Source: Saururus chinensis
Lineage: Eukaryota > Streptophyta > Magnoliopsida > Piperales > Saururaceae
Direction: 5' to 3'
Assembly (NCBI GenBank): GCA_035235625.1
Contig: CP141148.1
Span: forward strand, 19,779,057 to 19,843,056
DNA: 64,000 bases
Below are positions 1 through 11,657 of this stretch, piece by piece; positions within the stretch are counted from its first letter, which is position 1, and each line of letters begins with the position of its first letter. Position numbers and translations under genes: made by a program. The notes below the pieces were generated by a model. It saw only the letters and a list, made by a program, of their open reading frames with translations. It had not been told where the DNA came from and searched no databases.

Positions 1-116
1 GTCCGGGACGGGTATTTCGGGTTGGGGCATTACACCTATGCATCGGTACTTCCTCATAGTAGTAGCAACGCATAGTTCTATGCGTTGGTACTACCTATTT
101 TTGAAATAAAAAATTC

Positions 117-660
117 AATGAAAGAAAGGGGTGAGAGAGGGTGGAGAGAGAGAGGAGCAGGAGAGAGAGATAGGGGAGGGAGAGGAAGGAGAGAGAGGGG
201 AGGGAGAGGATGGAGAGAGAGAGAGGGGAGGGAGAGGAAGGAGAGAGAGAGGGGGAGGGAGAGAAGAGAGAGAGGGGAGGGAGAGAAGTGAGAGAGGAGA
301 GAGAGAGGGGAGGGAGAGGAGAGAGAGGAGAGAGAGAGGGGAGGGAGAGAAGAGAGAGGAGAGAGAGAGGGGAGGGAGAGAAGAGAGAGGAGAGAGAGAG
401 GGGAGGGAGAGAAGAGAGAGAGGGGAGAGAGAGGGGAGGGAGAGCAGAGAGAGGGGAGAGAGAGGGGAGGGAGAGCAGAGAGAGAGGGGAGGGAGAGAAG
501 AGAGAGAGGAGGGAGAGAAGAGAGAGAGGAGAGAGAGAGAGGGGAGGGAGAAGAGGAGGAGAGAGAGGAGGGTGGAGAGAGAGAGCGAAGAGTGAGAGAG
601 AGGGGAGAGAGTGAAGAGGGAATGAGGGGAGAGAGTGAGTGAGTAGTGTAGAGAGAGAGT
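117..660. repeat. Purine (GA/GGGA) tract, over 500 bp
   Basis: Almost unbroken purine strand built from GAGAGAGAGGGGAGGGA-type units of roughly 16-40 bp in imperfect tandem order. It sits inside the CACTA-like end. Long open frames on both strands (Arg/Glu/Gly on plus, Ser/Leu/Pro on minus) are products of the base composition, not genes. Mirror-symmetric purine tracts of this kind can adopt triplex (H-DNA) structure. Confidence 0.9.
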
Positions 661-1164
661 GTGGTGCACCCTCCTCCCTTCCTCTTTCGCTCCGCCCTGT
701 TGCTCGTTGTCGCGCTGCCCCTCCACCTTCGTCCTGCCGTCCTCCGCCGCCCCTCTACCCCCTCCGGTCCCCCTCCCCTTCTCTACACTGCCCTGTACCC
801 CCTCTCCTTCTGCTCCGGTCTGCCTTCTCCCCCTGCTTTGCCCCCCTCCTCTGATTTTCAGTGGAGGGGGTGGGGGGAGGAAGGAGGGGTGGAGCCAGGG
901 AGAGGGAGGCCGGAGGAATGTGGTGGCAGTGTGGCTGCTGTCCTCCAGCTCCCGCTCCCCTCCTACTCCAGTACCCCCCTCCCCTGCTGCCTCCCCTCCC
1001 CTAGTTGGCGCCCCTTCCCCTGCTTGCCGCCCCCTCTCTCTCCTTTAATTTTCAAAGGAGGGGGGCAAAGCCGGACATCCGGATTCCCCGCCGTCCTCCG
1101 GCCCCCTCTCCCTTCCACGGTGGGCCACCGAGGACTTTTTCATAAAAAAATTCATTATTAACGA

Positions 1165-1745
1165 TGTTTAAAAAGCGTTGGTATTTAATTTTTTTAATAA
1201 TTATTAGCGACGTATAGAAAGCGTTGCTAATAATGACTTATTAGCGACGATTTAATTGTACGTCGCTAATAAGTTATTTTTAATTTTTTTTAAAAATACT
1301 TTTTATATTAGCAACATATATATATGCGTCGCTAATAATTTCTTATTAGCGACGCTTATAGATAAACATCGCTAATAATTTAATTTTTAATTTTAAAAAA
1401 AAACTATTTTTCTATTAGCGATGTATATGTAGTGTCGCTAATAATTCCTTATTAATGACGCTTATAGATATACGTCACTAATAATTTATTTTTTAAATTT
1501 TTTTAAAAACTATTTTTCTATTAGCGATGTATAAAAAATGTCGCTAATAACTTATCATTAGCGACACTATAAAATATATGTGGCTAATAAGTTTTTATTA
1601 GTGACGCATAGTTATATATCGCGAATTGGTAATAGCAACAACACTTTTTTCGACGATTATAGCACATTTATTATACGTCGCTAATAGGCATTAACGATAC
1701 TTATGAAACTATTAGCGACGTATAAATGCATCGTTAATAGTCTTT
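1165..1745. repeat. Alternating TATTAGCGACG / CGTCGCTAATA subterminal repeats
   Basis: A 10-12 bp core occurs in direct and inverted orientation every 30-60 bp. Some copies have decayed by C-to-T or G-to-A changes (for example CACTAATA, ATTAGTGACG), as expected of methylated transposon DNA. Confidence 0.8.
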
Positions 1746-1756
1746 TTGTTATAGCG

Positions 1757-2830
1757 GGCTTTGCATGTGGGTAGGACAATTTCTAAGAATACTAAAAAGT
1801 TTGGTGGTATTTCTTAGAATACACTTTAGTTGAGGGTCATTTTTGTAAATTTCTCTTTCTTTGATTTATATAAACACTTCTCATTATAATATTTGATGTA
1901 TAAAAGAATTATTACAAATATCTAAATAGAATCTTGGTGAAAACAAAAGTCTAGAAAAAATATGTGAATTTGAGAAAATCATGAAAAATTATAAAAAGTG
2001 CCACTAAATGAAGTTTTAGTAGCAATTAATTCATATAATAACCCAAAAATTACATAATTTAAACATATGTAGATAGAGATCGCGCTACCGTGAAAATTAG
2101 AAACCGCAAAAATTTGGTCATCTGAGGGGGAAAATTACCCATTATGTCTATAGGACAATATGGTCATTATATCTATCAAATGAACTAAAACTTTTGAATT
2201 TTTAATAACAAATCAGAATAAATCAGATTGTTGTACAGTTAAATGTGCAGAATTATCTACAAAATTACTGTGAATTACTCTAAGTTATACTAGTAATATC
2301 TCAAGATATTATCAAATTCCAAAAATGGAAAATAGAAAAACTCACAAAAATTCACACAAGCATTATCACAACCATATAATTGGAGTACATAATTCAAAAG
2401 TATTTACTGTTATAAATGAAGCTAATAGATTTATAAATTAGCTGTAAATCCCCTTAGTTCCAATTTTCAGATTGAAATTAATATCCCTTAGGTCAGTTCA
2501 TATTGTACAAATCGAAAATTGAATAAATCCACTGAATGTGCTAAATAAAAATGATTGAGAACACAATAGGAGAGCAAATTTGCAGAGAGAGAGGAGAGGG
2601 AAAGAAAGTTTAAAGGGAAAGAAAGAAAATTTAGAGAAACAGTGAACTTGAGATGTAAGAGAGGAGAGACGCTTGAGTTCAGTAAACCAGGCGTGGTCTG
2701 GGGTTATTTATATGCCACAAATGACCATTTGTTGATTACCTTTGACAATATTTGCAATCATCATTAAAAAATTTTAATTGACAATTATGAATGAAAAAAA
2801 GGGTATTGGGCGTTAACTATAAAAAATATT
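1757..2830 (-). other. AT-rich, LTR-like stretch with a minus-strand promoter signature
   Basis: No gene is visible. On the minus strand a TATAAATA box (2705-2712) is followed by a CT-rich leader (2580-2690), the arrangement usual for plant LTR promoters. Neither TG...CA ends nor a target duplication could be fixed, so an LTR fossil is only a suggestion. Confidence 0.3.
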
Positions 2831-3773
2831 ATTAATCTGATTTGTGTAAAGACAAAAATGCTTCTTTATCCGACGAAGGAAGAGGAAAACCGAGAGGTGG
2901 TCGCCTATCGCAGTAATTCCGAGTGCTCCGTAGGGTCCAATGCATTGTCTCCTCTTGTCCCACCTTCTTGTCCTTCTCCTCCTCTTTCCCCACCCTCACT
3001 CCGACACTGCCCGGCCTCTGGCTAGCCGGGCGGGACACTGGCACGGTTGGGCCTCCGCCGCCCATCCTACCGGTCGTCTCGGCTGCTCAGAAATGGTATT
3101 GTTGGCCTTCACATCGCCCTTGATTCTGCCGCACCTCTCTCTCACCTCCAACCAGAACCATTTGCTTCTCCCCCTAAACCTCCTCCTCCTGCTGCTACTC
3201 TTTTTACAACTTGCATCTGGTCCCCTTCCAACGCCCATCAGCACCACTGCCATGACTCCTTCCATCCTTTAGTCTTCTCGGGTTCAGTCTTAAACTGGAA
3301 CCCTCATTGCTCCGGCTCGCTGCTTCCGTCGCCCGCTCTAGTACCTCTGCCCCCTTATCTTTGTCGTCGACTCCCTCCCTCCAGCCCCCAGCCTCTCATA
3401 CACTGGTTGAGACAGGTAAAGAGCTCCTTTCCCAATTCTATTTTACCTTTCTCGGGAGAACAAATATCCTATTATGGATGGTTACTAGAGGGCCAACCTG
3501 CTGGGACATTGGCTTATTTGCACATTCGATCTTCTCATCGTTACTCCTGAGAATTGGTGACTAATAAAGATTGCTTGGTTGGGTGTTCACAGACACTGTT
3601 GACGGCCAACCCAGGAAACAAATTGATGGCCCAAAATCAATTACCGAGGATGAAGAGATGAGAGCCGCATTCAAGAGGTTGAATGAGAGTGGAAACCATT
3701 TATATTTACTTTCTTTGTTATATATAAAGAGATTAATTTACTTTTTTTGTTATATACAAAGTGAGTAAATATT
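2831..3773 (+). other. Gene-like, GC-richer fragment of unknown origin
   Basis: Base composition rises sharply here (CT-rich, leader-like 2935-3400). A possible exon follows a TTCACAG acceptor at 3586-3592 and reads GPKSITEDEEMRAAFKRLNE around 3630-3690 before losing coding character. Overlapping short frames of 60-167 codons exist, but none has a convincing start, splice pattern or family that I recognise. It looks like a piece of a host gene (leader plus exon fragment) carried or left behind by transposition. I cannot name the parent. Confidence 0.3.
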
Positions 3774-6428
3774 TACTTCATCGGTCTTATTTTAATAGCT
3801 TTAATAGAAAAATAATTTATGTTTTATTTTAATTGTTCCATTCCGCTGAATTAAAATCTAAATACGTATCTAATACTTCTCATGTTAAAACCTATTCACA
3901 TTCGTCCTTCTCACCCATTGGCTTCCCACTGCCTTTTCTTCTTCTTCGTCAATTCAGAACCCGAAGAAGGAGCATGAGAGGGAAAGACTATATCACAATT
4001 AGAATTTATGGAGTAATATACTTAGACCCTTGCCGGCGTTGGAGTGGGCATCTCGGAGATGCTACTAGAGCCCATGGAGTTCCTCTCCCACTCCTAGAGC
4101 GTCTTCGCGCTGGAAGTCTCCAAGGTGCTCACCCAGCACCCCAAGCCCCCCCGACGTGGGTCCTATCCCGGAAGACTCCGACGACGAGTGCTAGGACGAT
4201 GCTCTGGTATCCGGGAACCCCTTAGACTTCACCTCGTCGGCCACCTCGTAGTTGGTCATGGAGCGGATCATGTCCTAGTCGGTGAGCCATTCACATCCTT
4301 AGCAACTCAAGAATTTTTTAGATACTTTTTTCTTCTAGTCCTTTTGCTTTTGTCCCTTTCTTCAGTTCTGATTTTGTTCTTTGGATTTTATGGGAGGAAT
4401 TCAGAAATGAGTTTTAATTGATCTCTCTATTTTGCATGATTTGTTGTGTTCATTCCTGGCTTTTGTTCTTTTGACCGTTTTCTTTGTGTACTTTGTTCTG
4501 ATGATTTCATTTCTTCTAAGACGGTGGGGTCTTGTGTGGCTTAGAACCCAGCTTTGGGGGCAAAGTCTTCTACTTTCTCACAGCTTTAACTTATGTGTTT
4601 TAAGCTGAACTCTTTTTTTTTTGCAATTGTTTTTTCACTCATGCATTGCCAATTTGTGTTTGCTCTTTGAACTTTTGCTCTTTGTGTTCAGTTAACCTCT
4701 AGCATTTGCCTCTTGGGTGCTCTCTCTCTTTGTGTTCACCATGCTGAACCTGCAAGTTCTGGCGTTTCACTATGGCAGCAGCTATTTTAACCTATATTCT
4801 CTTTTACCCTATCCAACTCCTTACGTCTTAGGAGTTCCCTACTCCTGGCAGCTTTAGAACATCCACCATTGGAGGACCAACTTCAACAACTGCTTCTGCC
4901 TGCCTCCATATCTTCCCTTTCTTCTTTCTCTTCCTCCCATTTGTTGGACCATGGTATGGGCTCGAGCCCGGTTTCGTCCAATGGTGTCGCGGTCTGGGTG
5001 AGCCGGTACGGGTCACATGGTCCTAGGGTGGTGGGGACGGTCGCGCAAATCCCACATGTACCTTCGTTACACATAATTCGAATGGGACCCACACATGTCA
5101 CACATATACACTAGACATACATATAGGTGTGCATTTACACATTGTGGGGCCAAGACACGTGAATTAGGTATTGAGGGTGGGACCCGCATGATTATCGAGG
5201 GGTCGATCCTGTCGCGGGCTTGGCCATGCGCAAGGGGTTCAGGCCTCCACGGGCTCTATGGGACAAAGCCCACTCCCGTTGTGTTAGACCCTCTAGTTAA
5301 ACCGAGAAGAATGAAATAGTTTGGCCCATTAGATTTAGCCCACTCAAAAGCCCATTAAGAGAGCTAATTCAAACACTGCCTAAATAAGGAAGGGGGGGTT
5401 ATTAAGGGAGTGAATTAAAGAGAATTAAATGGATTTTATTTCATGCCATTTATGCTTGGGTCGCCCCACCCCTTGAAATGGATCTTCTTCCCAATTGGTT
5501 TTCACTCCCTCACTCTCCTTTCTCTCCCTTCATCTTCCATTGGTGCGGCCTGCTCTTTCTTTGAGAAAAGCTGCTGGCCGCCCTGCTTCTCCCACCTCCA
5601 AGGTGTGTTTGGTGGGCTGAAAGAGGAAGAGGGTTCTCTTCTTAGGCTTGGACGTGGAGGCTGATATATTGGGCTGATCTTGCTGAGTTTCTTCATCAAT
5701 CCAAGCACGGTGTTGAGGGATTTGCACATTAGAAAGGTAAATCTTAATCCCTTCTTATTGATCTTGCTATTGATGTGAGAAGGCTGATTTGAAGGGCGTG
5801 CTAGTGCTGGATCAAGCCTAGGTCAGTATGTATTTATCCAATATTTATATTCATATACTTGATTTGATCATATACATGTTGATATTGCTAATTGTCATTA
5901 GTTTATTGCATGTATTGTGTAGATCTCATATAAAGTTTTGAATTTTATGTGCGCCACCTCCTCCACCAAGTCTTCCGCTACTGGCTGGCCATTCTACACC
6001 ATTCCCTCCACATATTCGGGGAAATTGAAGTTGAGGAGATTGATTAGGGCGATAGGCAGAAGGAGGATGAGTTGGGGCTTCTGAAGGCATGTCACTAGAC
6101 CAGGAAAATCTTTGATTCAAGCAAGGGGAGAATCGAAAGCTTTACTAGAAAAGAGGGAGACGTGGTACTTCCCGTCTACCGAAGGACCATGTTGCATCTC
6201 GGGAGTTTTCACATGAAGGGGGCGGATACTCTTACCTCTGTTTCGTGGTTACGCTTTTCTAATTCTATTTGCATAGGTCTGACGAAACTGACATAAGTAG
6301 ACAAGAGCGGCATAGCGAGGAAGAAAGAAGTTGAATATTATTAGACGTGGAAGAGAGCTTTGGATTACCCGTTCGATAAAACTAACAAAAAATAGAAATG
6401 GAGCTATTAAAATAGGACGGAGGGAGTA
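3774..6428. mobile_element. Segment between Stowaway/mariner-like inverted ends
   Basis: The left end reads TA-CTTCATCGGTCTTATTTTA (from 3774). The right end (to 6428), read on the minus strand, is TA-CTCCCTCCGTCCTATTTTA. The first 25 positions after TA agree at 21, and both continue AATAGCT. CTCCCTCYGTCC with a TA target is the Stowaway (Tc1/mariner) signature, and the small MITE at 62661-62764 shares the right-hand end. The 2.65-kb interior has no transposase. It holds gene-like fragments (3900-4330), intron- or UTR-like DNA (4330-4860) and an LTR-like part (about 4940-5900, TAAATAAGG near 5382). Either one large mariner-like copy carries foreign sequence, or two unrelated MITE ends lie 2.6 kb apart. 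Confidence 0.4.
3960..4330 (+). pseudogene. Gene-like fragment, parent unknown
   Basis: GC-rich stretch in which adjacent frames read ISEMLLEPMEFLSHS and FALEVSKVLTQHPKPPRRG. The reading frame is interrupted and shifts, after which T-rich, intron-like sequence begins. There is no identifiable domain. It lies within the segment bounded by Stowaway-like ends, so capture of a host gene piece is possible. I do not recognise the family. Confidence 0.25.
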
Positions 6429-6454
6429 TTATCTTTATTAGGAGGGAGATGTTA

Positions 6455-6950
6455 GAGCTATTGTGAACGGAGAGGCAGACGGAGGACGAAGAGGCATGGA
6501 GTAATGATCTGGATGGAGAGAAAAGGGGAGCAGTGATATGGACGGAGGAAGAAGCGATATGGGCAGAGGAAGAAAAAGAAAAAGAAGAAGGCGTGGTGGA
6601 GGAAGGAATGCTGTGGAGGAGGCATTTGAGCTGCTATGAACAGAGAAGGAGATGAAGGAGAAGGAGGCATGAAGAATAAAGCATAGAGTAAAGATCTGGA
6701 CGGAGGATGAAATGGAGCATCAACTTAGATGGAGGAAGAAAAAAATAAAAATAGGAGGGCATGGTAGAGGAAGGCACGTGATGAAGAATGTGCCGATATT
6801 GTTGTGGACGGAGAGGGAGACAGAGGAGGAGGTATGGAGCATAAAGCAACGATTTAGACGGAGGAAAAAGCGATATAAATAGAGGAAGAAAAAGAAAAAA
6901 CAAAGAAAAAAAGTAGAAGAAGAAAATAATAAAAAAATAAATTTGTTCAA
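6455..6950. repeat. Purine-rich imperfect tandem repeat, period about 168 bp
   Basis: Three diverged copies begin near 6461, 6629 and 6795, each with a GGAGAGG/GGAGGA block, then GGCATGGAG..AAAG and GAT(C/T)TGGACGGAGGA. The strand is dominated by GGA and GAA. Minus-strand frames rich in Phe, Leu and Ser here are composition artefacts. Confidence 0.6.
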
Positions 6951-7795
6951 AAATATAAATTATGTAAATTTTTATGGATAATTCACAAAGTTGTCATTAC
7001 CTTCGTCATCAGATAAAGTCTGCTGCTCATGGGAGCATACGTTAGTATTTTGATAAAAAAAATTAGTTATTCTAAGATAAGATATCGTCAAAAATTATAA
7101 CATAGTGACTTAAAACAATAATAGCATAATAGTCAACTATATCCTTTGATTTAAGAGAGAGAAGTTGGTTGGTGCAGGGTGGGTCCATGACGGGGTACAT
7201 GTGAATTCCTCCCTAGTTATTGATTACTCTTACTTTCAAAAAAATTTGTGAATGAGGACATGTCGCCAAATTCAATAGAATGGGGCCAAGGGGCAACCTT
7301 TGATCCGAATGATGAGACTCAAGTTAGTTTAAGAAGCTATTGGGAACTTGGGCAACCTTTGAGTTGTCCTCGAGTTCACAATTTTTTGGCACAGTGTTAC
7401 ACACCCTTTGGAGCTTACGATGGGGGCAAGAGTTTGAGGTCTTTCATAATAGTGATGGTCTCCTGTGCTTGCCATTGGCAGATTGGTCTAACGTTCCTAT
7501 GGGTATAATCAAACATTTTTAGTAAAAAAATTTTTTACCGCCTTCACCTTTGTAGCGAGCTCAGATTCTATGGGTATAATAAAATAATTTTAATAAAAAA
7601 AATAAAATATCTTTAATGAGGCCTGTTGAGCAAATTAATATTAACCTCCGTGACACACCGCGTTACCGTCAAATACTCCCTCGAGTAGTTAATTTAATAC
7701 TAATTAAACATATAAGTGCTTAATTTGCTGACAGTGTAACTGCTTAATTTTCACAGATATTTCTATATACATCATCATTTCGCTGGCGCACAACT
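6951..7795. other. Intergenic, nothing firmly identified
   Basis: AT-rich DNA downstream of the minus-strand gene. It has an 86-codon plus frame (7248-7508) without family resemblance. A short direct repeat, TGGGTATAAT followed by A/T runs, occurs at about 7500 and 7570. The 3' UTR and poly(A) site of the minus-strand gene should fall just left of 7796. Confidence 0.5.
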
Positions 7796-8800
7796 TCATT
7801 TCGCTGTTGTCAACTGTGATACATGAAACTGCGACTCGTACTTGTGCGAAGCAGAGTTGTGTGGCCTTTTGTCATGCAGGGAGGAACCCAACTTGTGTGT
7901 AGCAGTATCATCATCAGCTTCCTCCGACACAGCCTCATTCAAGAAAGCCCAGTTGCTTCTTGTCCACCTCCACGCAAAAATTACATCCACAAGGGGAAAC
8001 ACATTAGAACTTAATTTCTTCAATGTTGTTCAACAGTACTTTGGAGCAATTTTAGCAGAAAAAAATAAATACTTTTTTTATATTATATTAATACTTATAT
8101 TTTAAAAAAATTATTAAATAATAAAACGTACATATATGAAAAAAAAACTTATTATTATTTTTTTAAGTACTCAATTATTTAAATTAAACAAAATAAAATT
8201 ATTATTATGAAACAAATTTTTTTGTCTCTGTATAATAGGCGTTAATAAATTTCGATCCGCCAGAGCTCATGTCAGCCTGACTCAAAAATAGTAAGAGAAA
8301 AATATTCTCACCAGTCGCTTATGTTTGTTTGTTTTGTCATCGCCGGTTGGACATTTGAATCCGATTCTTGCAAACCAACCTTTCCGAAACCAGTACACTC
8401 TCCACTTCTAGCCTCCTGTAGTCCATATAGAGGAGAAACAGTTAGATCGATGGTTCGTTCTGACCATAAAACGAGAGAAAAAGTGAGAAGATGAAGAAGC
8501 AGACATAGTGAGTATTGCTACCTTAGGGTGATTTGCGAGATAATCCATGTTGGCCTCTCGGCGTTGCTGCTCTTCTTCAGGCATCTGATGGGACCTCCAG
8601 TAGCTCTCAATTTCCATTCTCGTCAAGGATCTTTCCCCTTCCAGACCAACTAATTAAGGCAAGAAGAGAACAAATGAAAAGATCAGCACAATAAGTAACC
8701 AAAATAAATGGAGGAGAAGACATGATACCGAGGCTATGCTTCTCTTACCTGATTTAGGATCTGTGAGAGGAGCGTCCCAGCCTGCCATTAGCGAACCCAT
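7796..8800 (-). CDS. Small plant-specific protein with conserved MGSLMAGWD and WWTRSNWAFLNE ends; four exons
   Basis: Read 5' to 3' on the minus strand, the coding exons are 8800-8749, 8649-8522, 8415-8312 and 7967-7796. All introns are GT-AG and all phases agree, giving 151 residues and a TGA stop. The protein starts MGSLMAGWDAPLTDPKS. It continues with a charged middle (SLTRMEIESYWRSH, EEEQQRREAN) and ends with WWTRSNWAFLNE plus KYESQFHVSQL. The WW codon pair is created by the last splice junction, which strongly supports the model. I know this pattern from an uncharacterised land-plant family of about 120-160 residues; no enzymatic motif, signal peptide or membrane segment is visible. A TTTAAAAGG box lies 85-93 bases upstream of the ATG. 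The lineage-variable part is an acidic insert (about EEADDD) between the two C-terminal blocks. The gene looks intact, and its function is unknown to me. Confidence 0.85.
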
Positions 8801-8884
8801 GTTTTTCTATTCTTCTGTTTTCTTTCAATCTTTCTCTGGTACGTGAAGGTTTTGTCTTGACTTCTTCACCTCCGAGGCAAGCGT

Positions 8885-8893
8885 CCTTTTAAA
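8885..8893 (-). promoter_or_regulatory. TATA-like box of the four-exon minus-strand gene
   Basis: Minus strand reads TTTAAAAGG, 85-93 bases before the ATG at 8800. A start about 30 bases on would give a 5' UTR of some 50-60 bases rich in CT, as seen between 8801 and 8870. Confidence 0.5.
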
Positions 8894-8939
8894 GGCAGTT
8901 GTTGTCATGGCACACAGAGAGCTGTAAATCTAAGTGCTG

Positions 8940-10139
8940 GTCCGGTTTCGTGGTTCGCTAGATGTGTCAACGTTGATTTTTTGGTCCTAACATAGCGATG
9001 TCTCCCTTTATCTTATTTTTCTGAGAGTCGAAATGCTTTGTCTAATGCACTTTCCTACGTGTCGTTGTTATCCAGTTGGTTTTTGTGGTACAATTGTCAT
9101 CCAGTTAGTACCGAGGGAGAAATATCTGGCTGTTAAAAATTTTATATTAATAACGCGGCTATATGATAATATGACCTTCGAAAATCTTCGGCACCTTATT
9201 TCTTCTTTGCCTTGTTTAGCTACATATTTTTTTTATATTTATTTTAAATAAAAAAATATTACTTTTTTTTTTACCCCTCTTTTTCTATTGACTTTTTTCT
9301 ATAAAGGGGCATGGCGGAGTACCACACTACTCTAGGCCCACTTTTTTTTTATTTTTTTTCTAAAAAAAATGATGTTCATACTCCACATTTCCTTATCAAA
9401 AATCTTACGCCACTTTTTATTAGATAGAGAATCCGAATCACATGTAGGAAATTAAAAATTTACATTTCCCTGTCTAATTAGAGGTGGAGTAAGACTTTTA
9501 GAATAAAGAAAGTAAAGTAGAGATATGAAATTCATTCTTCTTCTCCTCTTTCTTCTTTTCCTCGTCCTCCTCTTTCTTTATTTCCTCTTTATTTTTCATC
9601 TTCTTCACCCTTGTAGCTAAAATATTTTACACATCCAAGGCAAAACAACCTTTTTGGTTGTACATTTCTGGCTGCACTATTCTTGGCTTTTTGGTTGCGG
9701 CTAGATATTGGTTGGTCATGGTCATTGCGGCAAAAAAAATTGCGCCTTCAAATCTCTTCCTCTTTCTTTGGCGGGCTCTTAATTCTTTGACGTTGGCAAC
9801 TACTCATTAGCAACCATCTTTAGAAAAAATCCCTCCCATCTCCCCTTCCCCACCATGGATCTAGCCATGGCATGTTTTGGGTCACAGCCAATGGTGTTTT
9901 TGGTCATGGCGGCCATGAATTTGGTCAAAGCCATGGTCATGGATGTTTTGGCTTGTATGGATAAAGAAAATGAAAAATGAAAGGAGAAGAAGAAGAAGAG
10001 AAGGAAGTAGAAGAGAAGGAAGAAGAAGAAAGGGAAGAAGAGGAGGAAAGAGTGGCAGAGGTAGGGCCAGGAAGCCAAGGCAATAGGCAAAAATGTCTGC
10101 TAGTGACATTGGCACCAATACAAAAAGAGGAGAAGGGGA
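8940..10139. other. Intergenic AT-rich DNA with a small fold-back and a GAA tract
   Basis: No gene. A short inverted repeat pairs AATCTTACGCCACTTTTTAT (about 9400) with its diverged complement near 9480-9505, suggesting a decayed MITE of about 110 bp. Plus-strand purine tract (GAA/GGA) at 9968-10060; the Phe/Leu/Ser-rich minus frames opposite it are artefacts. Confidence 0.4.
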
Positions 10140-11657
10140 TATCACGACCCAGATTTTTAAAACCCATTTTAAATAAATTATACGCAATAAATCACGACAA
10201 TTTTTTTTCTTTCTTAAACATAAAATAAATCATTCGATTAAATATCTAAGTCGTGATAACTAGGGTTTACAAAGATAAATATCATAACATATGATATTAT
10301 TACACGTGTCAAAATTTGATAAATAGCAGGTTAACCCTTTAAGTACAAGTCTGTCATCTGTCCGAAAATAAATAACCAAGTAAAGTTGGCTCTCACGTTA
10401 GTAATTACAATTACTTATATGATTGCAAAAGTAAGAAATTAAATCCCACTAGTGCAATGTCATCCTCAAATGCCCACCAACATCTTGATCTTGCACTGTC
10501 CCCATCTAAAGAATCTGCAAACAAACAAGACCAAACAACAACCAAACATCTCATCCCCTTGGAAGAGTGTTTCAAAAGAATAAAAGTAAAATTTAATATT
10601 TTTCAGATCTAGCCAACATCACCCGATGTTAGTTGTCTATATACTCATCAGACAACATCTCTAATGTTTTCAACAAGATCAGATCTAGACGTAGTTCTGC
10701 CTAAAACTACACTATACTAAGAAGCATAACATCACATGTGCAATGCTTAAGTATTTTTAAGCAACCTACATTTTTATGCAAGTCGTTTAATCATTTTACT
10801 TGTTCTAATTAAACAAGCAATATCAAACAAGTCATTAATTATCTTTCGAACCATTGTTCGATAATTAATATCCCTATCTAATTTCAATGACAGACAGACT
10901 CATTAGATGTCAACCTAAGTGACAAATGACAAACTCACCATAGACCACCCTCAAAGGTAAATCCATGACAAAACACCCTGGAATCCACCAGGAAGTACCA
11001 TCACCCCTCTTAGCCCATGAAGGACCTGACCGGAGTAGAAGAGCATGACCCACAACTACACCTGAACAGAAGTGGCAGAAAAAGCTAACCAAGTAGGATG
11101 TCAGCTAATCCAAATGCATGTACACTAAAAGATCCTCAATAGATCTGTAGATCTGTAGTGAGCTTGGCTCACGCAGAGCTCCATCCAATGGGGAGGTGGA
11201 ACTACACGATCAAATCAGCAGCACCACAATAGAGCTAAAACTTAGGAAATCATTCAGAACCCTATTTTGCTCATCAATAAGCCATTATTTTGAATGAATA
11301 TCTCAAACCCTATTAGTCCCTTCTAGACTAAGGTTTAAAACTCGAAACTACCATCGATTCATCAACTAAGGCAAATTGTCAGGTCAAAGGCTTTGCTCAC
11401 TCTATAAATTAATCCTAGACCCCTTTGAGGTATTTTAGTCTTTATCTTGATTAGGCGTTCTCGCCCAATCCAAAGCTATCCACCCCATCAATTAATCTTT
11501 CAATAACCTTAAGTTAGTGATAAGTACTATCACAATATCAATAGCAAAAATCAAAACAATGAACAACATAAACAATCAGAACCACACAGGTCTAAGCAGA
11601 TCATAATATCAATAATCAAATTCCATAATGATATTAGAATTGTTCGAGCTCACATGC

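Larger units (their letters stand above)
1..1756. mobile_element. Right-hand end of a probable CACTA-type DNA transposon (left end outside window)
   Basis: From about 1165 to 1745 the words TATTAGCGACG and CGTCGCTAATA alternate in both orientations at least ten times, separated by short AT-rich spacers. Such subterminal repeats are typical of CACTA (EnSpm) elements, where the transposase binds. The block stops at TTTTTGTTATAGCG (1743-1756), which read on the other strand (CGCTATAACAAAAA) is one or two changes from the classic CACTACAACAAAAA terminus. Further in lie a long purine tract and a pyrimidine-rich stretch (661-1140). No transposase is visible, so this is the non-coding 3' part or a deletion derivative. 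The family call rests on the terminus and the repeats only. The 3-bp target duplication cannot be tested because the other end is missing. Confidence 0.45.

Noticed and set aside
85-726. Several long open frames on both strands (Arg/Glu/Gly-rich and Ser/Leu/Pro-rich)
   Set aside because: They arise from the purine tract; there is no codon structure, and the same happens at 6455-6950, 9968-10060 and 26158-26340.
7248-7508. 86-codon plus-strand frame
   Set aside because: No family, no promoter signals, and AT-rich flanks with local repeats.
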